From assembly GCA_947177925.1 (NCBI GenBank), contig CAMWWJ010000062.1, positions 1 to 12,798 on the forward strand: a DNA stretch of 12,798 bases. The letters run 5' to 3'. The notes below the pieces were generated by a model. That model had not been told where the DNA came from. It was given only the letters and a program-made list of their open reading frames with translations, and searched no databases. The position numbers were made by a program, and so were the translations under genes. Of the stretch, positions 7,171 to 12,661 are shown piece after piece; within the stretch, counting starts at the first letter, position 1; every line of letters begins with the position of its first letter. The DNA comes from an uncultured Lachnospiraceae bacterium (lineage in GTDB: Bacteria > Bacillota > Clostridia > Lachnospirales > Lachnospiraceae).

Positions 7171-8664
7171 ATGGCAGAGAAAAACCAAAATGTACAGGAA
7201 CAGGATTTAAACCAGCTTTTAAAGGTTCGCCGGGAGAAGCTGGCAAATCTGGTGGAAGCCGGAAAGAATCCTTTTGAAATTACAAAGTATGATGTGACAG
7301 CCCATAGTATGGACATTAAAAATAACTATGAGGAAATGAAGGGACAGGAAGTCACCATTGCCGGACGTGTTATGAGCAAACGTGTCATGGGCAAGGCTTC
7401 CTTTTGCAACGTGCAGGACTTACAGGGAAATATTCAGTCCTATGTGGCAAGAGACAGCATAGGGGAAGAATCCTATGCTTTGTTTAAGAAATATGATGTA
7501 GGCGATATTGTGGGAATCAAAGGAGAGGTTTTTGAAACAAAAACAGGTGAGATTTCCATTCATGCTTCGGAAGTGACCTTGTTGTCCAAGAGCCTGCAGA
7601 TTTTACCGGAAAAATGGCATGGACTTACCAATACGGATATTCGCTATCGTCAAAGATATACGGATCTGATCATGAACGAAGATGTGAAAAAAACATTTAT
7701 CATGCGCAGTAAGATTATCAGCTCCATCCGTCGTTTCTTAGATGACAGGGATTTTATGGAAGTGGAAACACCTATGTTGGTTTCCAATGCCGGCGGTGCG
7801 GCAGCAAGACCATTTGAAACCCATTATAATGCTTTGGATGAGGACGTTAAGCTGCGTATTTCTTTGGAGCTGTATTTAAAGAGGCTGATTGTAGGCGGTC
7901 TTGAGAGAGTGTATGAAATCGGACGGGTATTCCGTAATGAAGGTCTTGATACAAGGCACAATCCGGAATTTACCTTAATGGAATTATACCAGGCATATAC
8001 AGATTACAATGGCATGATGGACTTGACAGAGGATATGTTCCGCCATGTGGCGCAGGAAGTATGCGGCACCACAAAGATTACCTATGGAGATGTGGAAATC
8101 GACATGGGCAAACCTTTTGAAAGAATTACCATGGTGGATGCGGTCAAGAAATATGCAGGCGTTGATTTTGACGATGTTCCCGATACGGAAGCAGCCAAGA
8201 AGTTAGCGGACGAAAAGGGTGTTCATTATGAAGAGAGACATAAAAAAGGCGATATTCTGAATTTATTCTTTGAGGAATTTGTAGAGGAAAAATTAGTGCA
8301 GCCTACCTTTGTGATGGATCACCCCATTGAGATTTCTCCGCTGACAAAGAAGAAACCGGACAAGCCCGGCTATGTGGAGCGGTTTGAGTTGTTTATTACC
8401 TGCCGTGAGATGTGCAATGCTTATTCGGAATTGAATGATCCAATCGATCAGAGGGAGCGTTTTGCTGCCCAGGAGGAAGCTTTTGCAGCAGGAGATGAGG
8501 AAGCGAACCATACGGATGAGGATTTCCTGAATGCGTTGGAGATTGGTATGCCTCCTACGGGTGGTATTGGGTATGGTATCGACAGGCTGGTGATGCTGCT
8601 TACGAATCAGCCGGCTATTCGGGATGTTTTGTTGTTCCCGACGATGAAAACGTTGGACAAATAG
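7171..8664 (+). CDS. lysS: Lysyl-tRNA synthetase, class II
   Basis: Charges tRNA-Lys with lysine in the cytosol. The 497 residues match class IIb LysRS. The N-terminal OB-fold anticodon domain spans about 61-140 (VTIAGRVMSKR..GKASFCNVQD). The catalytic core has motif 1 near 180-202 (FLDDRDFMEVETP), motif 2 at 253-268 (VFRNEGLDTRHNPEFT) and motif 3 near 465-475 (GIGYGIDRLVM). It ends in LLFPTMKTLDK, a common LysS terminus. A GTG at 7162 is in frame but lacks a spaced ribosome site; the ATG at 7171 suits the weak GAAAGAG at 7155-7161 better. It is cotranscribed with greA, and the 24-nt gap leaves no room for a T-box leader. A diverged copy of its last nine codons plus stop recurs at 9997-10026. 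Confidence 0.96.
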   Translation: MAEKNQNVQEQDLNQLLKVRREKLANLVEAGKNPFEITKYDVTAHSMDIKNNYEEMKGQEVTIAGRVMSKRVMGKASFCNVQDLQGNIQSYVARDSIGEESYALFKKYDVGDIVGIKGEVFETKTGEISIHASEVTLLSKSLQILPEKWHGLTNTDIRYRQRYTDLIMNEDVKKTFIMRSKIISSIRRFLDDRDFMEVETPMLVSNAGGAAARPFETHYNALDEDVKLRISLELYLKRLIVGGLERVYEIGRVFRNEGLDTRHNPEFTLMELYQAYTDYNGMMDLTEDMFRHVAQEVCGTTKITYGDVEIDMGKPFERITMVDAVKKYAGVDFDDVPDTEAAKKLADEKGVHYEERHKKGDILNLFFEEFVEEKLVQPTFVMDHPIEISPLTKKKPDKPGYVERFELFITCREMCNAYSELNDPIDQRERFAAQEEAFAAGDEEANHTDEDFLNALEIGMPPTGGIGYGIDRLVMLLTNQPAIRDVLLFPTMKTLDK

Positions 8665-8670
8665 CATAAA

Positions 8671-8706
8671 AGAAAGACTTTCTGATTTTTTGGGAAGTCT
8701 TTTTTT
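8671..8706 (+). terminator. Rho-independent terminator after lysS
   Basis: AAAGACTT (8673-8680) pairs perfectly with AAGTCTTT (8695-8702); two more pairs (one a G-T wobble) extend it to 10 bp around a T-rich loop. A run of seven T (8700-8706) follows the arm. It ends the greA-lysS unit 7 nt after the lysS stop. Confidence 0.88.
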
Positions 8707-8867
8707 GTAAGAATTTTAGTTATTGAGAGATGAATCAAAAATTGGAAAGAGGCAAAAACGTTGTTAAAAGGTTCCAATTGATATATGAATTAATATAACT
8801 TGAATTCTGATAACACAATTGAAGAATTTATGGGTTTGTTTGATAATTAAGGAAGAGGGATGCTGAT

Positions 8868-9101
8868 ATGAGTGAAAGAACGGAAATAGTTTTTATGCAG
8901 GTCAGATTGCTTCGCCTTGCATCAGAAGAGTGGCATATGCCCATTCAGAAAGTGAACGCATTGTTTGACAAATACAGTATCCTTAAATTTATTGAAGACT
9001 GCTATGGTGTCTTTCATATGGAAGGTGATTATGCAGTATTTGATGAAATCAAAACTGTGTTGAAAAATAAGGGGGTAGATGTGAATGCTGAAATTATCTG
9101 A
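8868..9101 (+). CDS. DUF3791-like small protein
   Basis: A 77-residue protein resembling the DUF3791 family from memory: an N-terminal helix with basic residues (FMQVRLLRLASEEW near 9-22), then VNALFDKYSILKFIEDCYGVFHMEGD near 29-54, and a C-terminal helix. Such proteins are commonly encoded next to DUF3990 genes, and that is the case here: the DUF3990-like start at 9085 lies inside its last codons (17-nt overlap). AAGGAAGAGGG near 8849-8859 is the ribosome site. The function is unknown. Its size and position would fit an antitoxin, immunity protein or accessory factor for the neighbouring putative ADP-ribosyltransferase; that is inference only. Confidence 0.8.
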   Translation: MSERTEIVFMQVRLLRLASEEWHMPIQKVNALFDKYSILKFIEDCYGVFHMEGDYAVFDEIKTVLKNKGVDVNAEII

Positions 9102-9651
9102 AGGTATGCTTCTCTATCATGGAAGCTACTGTGAAGTGAAAACCCCCGCATTGGCAAAATGTGCGGATTTCAAAGATTTTGGAAAAGGCTTTTATCTAAC
9201 ATCATCTAAGGAGCAGGCAGAGAATTTTATCAATACTTCTCTGAGAAAAGCAAAGGCTCAGGGTGTAATTGCTGAGAATCAAGAGTATGGAGTGATTTCA
9301 ACATTTCGTTATCATCATAGCGAAGGTATAGCAAATTATATTTTTAGTGGTGCTGATGCTGAATGGTTGCATTGTGTCGTAGGACATAGAAAGGCAAATA
9401 CATTTCCGACTGTTGTTGAAGAAATGAAAAAATATGATGTTATAGCCGGAAAGATTGCGGATGATGCAACCAATGTTACAATTCTAACCTATTTGGTTGG
9501 AGCCTATGGCACAATCGGAAGCGAGGGAGCGGATAGTTTGTGTATAAGCAGGCTAATCCCGGAACGCTTGAAAGATCAATTTTGTTTCAGAACAGATGAG
9601 GGTTTAAAATGCTTGTCGTTTGTAGGAAGTGAGCAGATATGGAAAAATTAA
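9085..9651 (+). CDS. DUF3990-like putative ADP-ribosyltransferase
   Basis: A 188-residue protein matching the DUF3990 family, which belongs to the ADP-ribosyltransferase (ART) fold group. The features expected of an H-Y-(E/Q) ART are visible: His12 in LLYHGS, Tyr37 in DFGKGFYLTSS, and a C-terminal QFCFRTDEGLKCL stretch (165-177) with Gln165 and Glu172 as candidates for the third catalytic position. EEMKKYDVIAGKIADDAT near 112-129 is also typical. If active it would use NAD to modify an unknown target; no secretion signal is present, so a target inside the cell is likely. AAGGGGG at 9069-9075 is the ribosome site. It overlaps the DUF3791-like gene by 17 nt and the next gene by 13 nt, which indicates translational coupling. 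Activity is not shown by the sequence alone. Confidence 0.82.
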   Translation: MLKLSEGMLLYHGSYCEVKTPALAKCADFKDFGKGFYLTSSKEQAENFINTSLRKAKAQGVIAENQEYGVISTFRYHHSEGIANYIFSGADAEWLHCVVGHRKANTFPTVVEEMKKYDVIAGKIADDATNVTILTYLVGAYGTIGSEGADSLCISRLIPERLKDQFCFRTDEGLKCLSFVGSEQIWKN

Positions 9652-9884
9652 AGGATGTTACAGAAGAACAAAAAAAGTTTGCTGTGGATGCAATGGTCAC
9701 TTTGGTTGTGGAAGAACTGGTTAATGATTTAAAGCTCGATCCAACAACAACATTGAAAGATTTTGTTGCATCAAAGACAGGAGCCTTGCTATATGATGAA
9801 TCATCAAAGCTCTGGTGGAATGGTCCATCTTATATCGCGGATATGTATAAAAAAGAAATGAAAGAGGCGGTGCAATGTGAGTAA
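9639..9884 (+). CDS. Small unknown protein in DUF3990 operon
   Basis: An 81-residue protein that I cannot assign to a named family with confidence. It is mostly helical: EEQKKFAVDAMVTLVVEELVNDL near 9-31, then a polar loop DPTTTLKDFVASKTGALLYDE (about 34-54) and a WWNGPSYIADMYKKEM segment near 59-74. It has no membrane segment and no metal cluster. It starts inside the end of the DUF3990-like gene (13-nt overlap, AGGAAGTGAG upstream) and overlaps the next small gene by 8 nt, so it is translated as part of the four-gene unit. A role as partner or antitoxin of the putative ADP-ribosyltransferase is possible but unproven. Confidence 0.7.
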   Translation: MEKLKDVTEEQKKFAVDAMVTLVVEELVNDLKLDPTTTLKDFVASKTGALLYDESSKLWWNGPSYIADMYKKEMKEAVQCE

Positions 9885-10026
9885 ATCAAATGATGCCGCT
9901 GAAATTAGGGCAAGAGATGAATTATCAGATGTTGAATTCAATAGGTTGATACAGGCAAAGGCTGATGATTCGATTGCAGTGAATGATACACTTACAATCC
10001 CGACGATGAAGAGCCTTGATAAATAG
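9877..10026 (+). CDS. 49-aa protein, truncated and fused to a lysS tail
   Basis: GTG-start frame overlapping the previous gene by 8 nt, with a GAGGCGG-like ribosome site about 8-14 nt upstream. The first ~38 residues (SNDAAEIRARDELSDVEFN followed by RLIQAKADD) look like the start of a small helical antitoxin-type protein. Residues 41-49 read IPTMKSLDK and then stop. This matches the end of LysS (FPTMKTLDK, stop) at seven of nine residues, and the last 30 nt match the lysS end at 23 of 30 positions, including 13 identical in a row (9998-10010 versus 8636-8648). The simplest reading is that the real 3' part of this gene has been replaced by, or joined to, a displaced lysS end. It could still be translated as a chimera. 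Confidence 0.6.
   Translation: MSKSNDAAEIRARDELSDVEFNRLIQAKADDSIAVNDTLTIPTMKSLDK
9997..10026 (+). repeat. Displaced copy of the lysS 3' end (candidate att site)
   Basis: Thirty bases parallel lysS 8635-8664 codon by codon to the stop. The identical core TCCCGACGATGAA occurs at 8636-8648 and 9998-10010. Beyond the core the differences are mostly synonymous (AAA/AAG, GAC/GAT, TTG/CTT) or conservative (Thr to Ser), as expected for two lysS alleles rather than a recent copy. The two copies flank the whole DUF3791/DUF3990 module, like the ends left by integration into the lysS 3' end. No recombinase gene lies between them, so homologous or trans-acting recombination is also possible. Confidence 0.55.
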
Positions 10027-10126
10027 AAAGCCGAAAATAAGGCACTTACAAGCGATTTAGAAGGTTTATATTTGTATTTTACGACAGAGTTACGACAAAT
10101 GGTGAGCCTTGATATAGTAAAAGTTT

Positions 10127-10171
10127 AAGACATCATTACTTATAGTGATATAGGTAGTGGTGTCTTTTTAT
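10127..10171 (+). terminator. Rho-independent terminator after the DUF3990 module
   Basis: A 13-bp stem pairs 10127-10139 with 10154-10166, with two G-T wobbles and a 14-nt AT-rich loop, followed by further T residues. It lies about 100 nt after the lysS-tail copy and would end the four-gene transcript. Confidence 0.8.
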
Positions 10172-10342
10172 ATGTCAGGATAGTTTACATTTGATTGGGC
10201 AGCAGTGTTTTATGATAGTGGTATATCTGATGGATTCATACATAGAGTGGATTTTGGAAAGCATCGAAGTAGTATATGTGATTGTTTCACACAGCCTTTT
10301 CTGGAATAATTACCGAACCATAATAAAAAAGTGCTGATATTG

Positions 10343-10369
10343 AAAAAGCCTAGAAAAATTAGGCTTTTT
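10343..10369. terminator. Perfect 10-bp hairpin, possible bidirectional terminator
   Basis: AAAAAGCCTA (10343-10352) and TAGGCTTTTT (10360-10369) are exact reverse complements around a 7-nt loop. Arms ending in five A and five T allow termination in either direction. No gene ends directly next to it: it is about 175 bases past the previous terminator and about 320 from the regulator stop. Confidence 0.5.
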
Positions 10370-10478
10370 GAGGATTTTGTATTTTAGAGAAATTAAGATG
10401 AAAATGGCTGTAAGTGCTGTAAATAAAGGATTTTACCGAACTTATTAAAAAATGAAATAAATATGAGTGGAATTGTTC

Positions 10479-10515
10479 TTAAAACCTTATAAAATGGGCG
10501 TTTTCATGGTTTTAA
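10479..10515. repeat. Imperfect inverted repeat
   Basis: TTAAAACC (10479-10486) and GGTTTTAA (10508-10515) are exact reverse complements, and an inner AAAA/TTTT pairing around TGGGCG extends the hairpin. It lacks a clean T-run, so it may be a protein-binding or transposon-like remnant rather than a terminator. Confidence 0.4.
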
Positions 10516-10647
10516 CAAATACAATTAAATAAGCTAAATGCTAATAAAAAGGTATTTTTGGTTATTATCGAACATTTTCCCGAAGGTAGTATCTTTCAAA
10601 TTTGTAATGTGATATAAGTTTTCTTGATTCCCCAAATCACCACAAGC

Positions 10648-10679
10648 AAAAATAGGGCATTCCCAAAACAGGGTATGCC
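10648..10679 (-). terminator. Rho-independent terminator for the regulator gene
   Basis: Read on the minus strand, GGCATACCC (10679-10671) pairs with GGGAATGCC (10664-10656) with one mismatch and a 6-nt loop, then CTATTTTT (10655-10648). It begins 11 nt after the minus-strand stop of the ribbon-helix-helix gene. Confidence 0.7.
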
Positions 10680-10689
10680 AAGCATAATA

Positions 10690-10848
10690 CTATTCCTCTT
10701 TACCTTTAACTTTGCTGATATGTTCTTTTAACACCAGATTGATATACTGGCTGAAAGACCGATCATCATTTTCTGCCAGTTCCCTAATCTCTGCAATTAT
10801 ATCCTCGTCCAAAGAGACGCTTACTTTTTGTTTATAGGGTTTATTCAT
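10690..10848 (-). CDS. Ribbon-helix-helix (Arc/CopG-type) regulator, 52 aa
   Basis: A short minus-strand gene encoding a 52-residue basic/acidic protein. The DNA-contacting strand KQKVSVSLDEDI (6-17) is followed by helix A (about 18-27), a turn, and helix B beginning RSFSQYINLVLKEHI (30-44), which is the standard ribbon-helix-helix layout. Such proteins bind DNA as dimers and often repress their own promoter or act in mobile-element maintenance or toxin-antitoxin systems. AAGGAGC just upstream (near 10857-10865 on the minus strand) is a strong ribosome site. A promoter (TTGCCA, 16 nt, TACAAT; 10916-10889) and an inverted repeat around its -10 box lie upstream, and a terminator lies 11 nt downstream, so it is a complete single-gene unit. 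No toxin gene is adjacent on the same strand. Target genes are unknown. Confidence 0.85.
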   Translation of the reverse strand: MNKPYKQKVSVSLDEDIIAEIRELAENDDRSFSQYINLVLKEHISKVKGKEE

Positions 10849-10880
10849 ACTTTTTGCTCCTTTTTCTTACTTTTGTATTG

Positions 10881-10916
10881 TATATCAAATTGTACTGTGA
10901 TATAGTGAAGTGGCAA
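10881..10916 (-). promoter_or_regulatory. Promoter with candidate operator of the regulator gene
   Basis: On the minus strand TTGCCA (10916-10911), a 16-nt spacer and TACAAT (10894-10889) form a good sigma-A promoter, five of six matches in each box. TATATCA (10881-10887) and TGATATA (10898-10904) are exact inverted repeats 10 nt apart that bracket the -10 box. A third related site, TTGTATATCA, occurs at 10878-10887 and again at 10953-10962. The placement suits autorepression by the ribbon-helix-helix protein; that is inference. Confidence 0.55.
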
Positions 10917-10976
10917 GAAGTAGCAAAGAGTAAGAAAATGTAAAACATAAATTTGTATATCATACAGGCGATAAAT

Positions 10977-11156
10977 ATGGAAAAAAACGAGTTTAAGGAT
11001 AGATTATTTGACGTACTGAATGAAACGGATAATTTGTCAATACAGGATATAATGGTTGATGATAAGCAGGATATGGTGAATGTATATCTTACGGATGGTA
11101 CAAGATTCTCGATTTACATAGAAAATTGTGGAAAATGGTGTATTTGTGAGGAATAA
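10977..11156 (+). CDS. Hypothetical 59-aa protein
   Basis: A small acidic protein of unknown function, with an N-terminal helix (KNEFKDRLFDVLNETDNL near 3-20) and an alternating strand region (MVNVYLTDGTRFSIYIENCG near 33-52). It ends in WCICEE and has three cysteines near the C-terminus but no paired zinc motif. The open frame reaches back to a TTG at 10953, but the ATG at 10977, with a weak AGG about 8 nt upstream, is the likelier start. It diverges from the ribbon-helix-helix gene across 128 bp, and the TTGTATATCA repeat at 10953-10962 lies just before it, so it may share regulation. It overlaps the next gene. Confidence 0.55.
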   Translation: MEKNEFKDRLFDVLNETDNLSIQDIMVDDKQDMVNVYLTDGTRFSIYIENCGKWCICEE

Positions 11157-11559
11157 TATAGAAGAAATTTTTACTGTAAAGGTGGTGGCGAAAGATGGGA
11201 TTATTGGGATAGAATATGTTCAGAGTGAAAAACCGATATATAAAATGACAGATGAAGAAATATTAGACAAATATTCGGATTATAGAAAACGGATTGAAGA
11301 ACAGACAGGACATAAAATGACGGATTCGGAGTTTTTGTTGGGCATAAGAGAAGCCAGACGAGATAGTTTAAATTATCAAGCAGACAAATTTATGGAAAGT
11401 GTTCAAGAAAGTAATGTTCCCAAATGCCCAATTTGTCAAAGTGCAAATATTAAAAAAATTTCTGGACTGTCAAAAGCAGGTAGTGTTGCTATGTGGGGAA
11501 TATTTTCAAGGAAAGTGCATAAACAATGGCACTGTAATAATTGTGACAGTGAATGGTAG
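11146..11559 (+). CDS. Zinc-ribbon protein, unknown function
   Basis: About 137 residues. The N-terminus is strand-rich (EEIFTVKVVAKDGIIGIEYV). A helical middle follows (MTDEEILDKYSDYRKRIEEQTGHKMTDSEFLLGIREARRD). The C-terminal 45 residues form a zinc ribbon with CPIC and CNNC pairs. That ribbon has the layout CPxC, KKIS, SVA, G, S, K, KQ, CxxC, W and is also found at the end of the next gene. It has no membrane segment. The start is uncertain: GTG codons at 11128 and 11146 are in frame and neither has a good ribosome site; 11146 is chosen because it overlaps the previous stop by only 11 nt, which allows translational coupling. The next gene starts 12 nt after the stop behind a strong AGGAGG. 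Domain call is confident, start is not. Confidence 0.65.
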   Translation: MRNNIEEIFTVKVVAKDGIIGIEYVQSEKPIYKMTDEEILDKYSDYRKRIEEQTGHKMTDSEFLLGIREARRDSLNYQADKFMESVQESNVPKCPICQSANIKKISGLSKAGSVAMWGIFSRKVHKQWHCNNCDSEW

Positions 11560-11571
11560 GAGGTAATTATT

Positions 11572-12251
11572 ATGGCTTTAGTAAAATGTCCTGAATGTGG
11601 TAGGGAAAAAGTTTCTAATAGTGCTGAAGCGTGCCCTGATTGTGGATATGGAATTAAGGCACATTTTAAAAAGGTTAGACAGGAGGAAGAGGAAAGACGC
11701 AAAAAGGAAGAACTGCATAAATTAGAAGAAAAACGAAGAAAAGAACGAGAAGAACTTGAAGAAGAAAGAGCAAAAGAAGAACAGGCAATGCTTGATTCAA
11801 TACCCGCTCCACAGAAGCCGTTTCCGTGGCAACCCTTATTAGGTGTGTTTTTGCGGCAGGGGCAATATTTATGTTTTATATTGGTTCAATTTTCTTGGGT
11901 TTGTTTAAAGGATTCATAGCATTTGTTTTGATTGTAGGTGGATACTCAAATTATCAAGATAAAAAGAGGATATATGAAACATCTCTACATGACATGGAGA
12001 GAGCAAAAAAAGAAGCATTAGCACTTGATAGAATAAATCAAGCCATAGCGGCTGAGCAGAACGCAAAGATTATGAATGCAGTAAATCCATTTAAAGAGGT
12101 AACAAATGGTGTAAAATGTCCTATGTGTGGAAAAAATGCAGGTAAGAAAATATCAACAACAAATCGTGCAGTATCTGTTGCGACAGTTGGTTTGGCATCT
12201 GGTAAAATAGGAAAACAATATAAATGTTCAAGTTGTGGACATATGTGGTAA
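11572..12251 (+). pseudogene. Two-zinc-ribbon, coiled-coil membrane protein, frameshifted
   Basis: Two overlapping frames read as one gene broken near 11848-11852. The first (from ATG 11572, behind AGGAGG) gives an N-terminal zinc ribbon with Cys 6, 9, 21 and 24 (MALVKCPECG...CPDCG). A highly charged Glu/Lys/Arg coiled coil follows (about 33-72), then APQKPFPWQPLLGVF, after which it runs into nonsense and stops at 11919. The other frame gives a hydrophobic segment (AAGAIFMFYIGSIFLGLFKG..), a second helix, and a C-terminal zinc ribbon with CPMC and CSSC that ends at 12251. Restoring one T in the five-T run 11848-11852 would join them in frame as GVFFAAGAIF, making a normal membrane helix. The break may be decay, phase variation or a base-calling error. 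The intact form would place zinc ribbons on both sides of a membrane anchor. Its function is unknown. Confidence 0.7.
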
Positions 12252-12265
12252 GGAGGAGATGAAAC

Positions 12266-12636
12266 ATGGCACTTATTAAATGTCCTGAATGCGGAAAGCA
12301 AATATCAGATAAAGCAGGTAGTTGCCCTGGCTGTGGATGTCCTATAGAAATAGACCAACAACTGTAAAAATAAGATGTTTATCGGATGATAGACATGTTA
12401 AACGGATGAAATTTGATATAAATGGTATGGTTGTGGCAGAAGCACCTTTAGGTTCTGTTGCTACTATAACAATTAATAAACCCACAACAGTGGGTGTTAC
12501 TATTGTTCTTGGTATTATAGGTGGTGGTTCACCTGCAAGATTTAGAGCAGTACCGGGTAAGTGCTATGAAGCAAGATATTGTAAACCAGGACTTGCTTTT
12601 TGGGAAACACAGGTAAGAGAAGTATCTTTTGTATAA
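12266..12636 (+). pseudogene. Zinc-ribbon plus beta-rich domain protein, frameshifted
   Basis: ATG 12266, behind GGAGGAG, starts MALIKCPECGKQISDKAGSC, a zinc ribbon (Cys 6, 9, 20, 23) paralogous to the start of the previous gene, but this frame stops after 33 residues at TAA. The -1 frame continues with RPTTVKIRCLSDDRHVKRM, then a beta-rich domain (INGMVVAEAPLGSVATITINKP, GVTIVLGIIGGG, RFRAVPGKCYEARYCKPG) ending at 12636. One extra A in the AAA run at 12348-12350 would join them as CPIENRPTTV. The C-terminal domain is reminiscent of DUF2846-type lipoprotein or PEGA-like domains (not checked). It lies 14 nt after the previous gene, so the two belong to one operon. Confidence 0.65.
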
Positions 12637-12639
12637 CAT

Positions 12640-12661
12640 TATATACCAATATTAGTATATA
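12640..12661. repeat. Inverted repeat after the zinc-ribbon operon
   Basis: TATATAC (12640-12646) and GTATATA (12655-12661) are exact reverse complements around CAATATTA, 3 nt after the last stop. A-runs follow rather than T-runs, so termination rightward is doubtful. Confidence 0.35.

Larger units (their letters stand above)
10167..10647. other. Noncoding stretch between two accessory modules
   Basis: About 480 AT-rich bases with no convincing gene. It holds a perfect 10-bp hairpin at 10343-10369, an imperfect hairpin at 10479-10515, and a dispersed motif TTACCGAAC (10310-10318 and 10433-10441) with a variant TTATCGAAC (10565-10573). Two short open frames of about 40-48 codons overlap at 10180-10345, but neither has a credible start. 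It may be decayed mobile-element DNA. Confidence 0.5.

Noticed and set aside
8796..8850. Short frame ending TIEEFMGLFDN before the DUF3791-like gene
   Set aside because: Only about 18 codons with an upstream stop; too short to tell a gene remnant from chance.
10180..10345. Two overlapping short open frames in the noncoding stretch, one reading FTFDWAAVFYDSGISDGF
   Set aside because: Each is under 50 codons, lacks a credible start and ribosome site, and they overlap each other. At most they are gene remnants.
11846..11856. Programmed -1 ribosomal frameshifting at GTGTTTTTG
   Set aside because: The heptamer is not a proper XXXYYYZ slippery site (only five T, preceded by G), and I saw no strong downstream stem. 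A one-base deletion is simpler.
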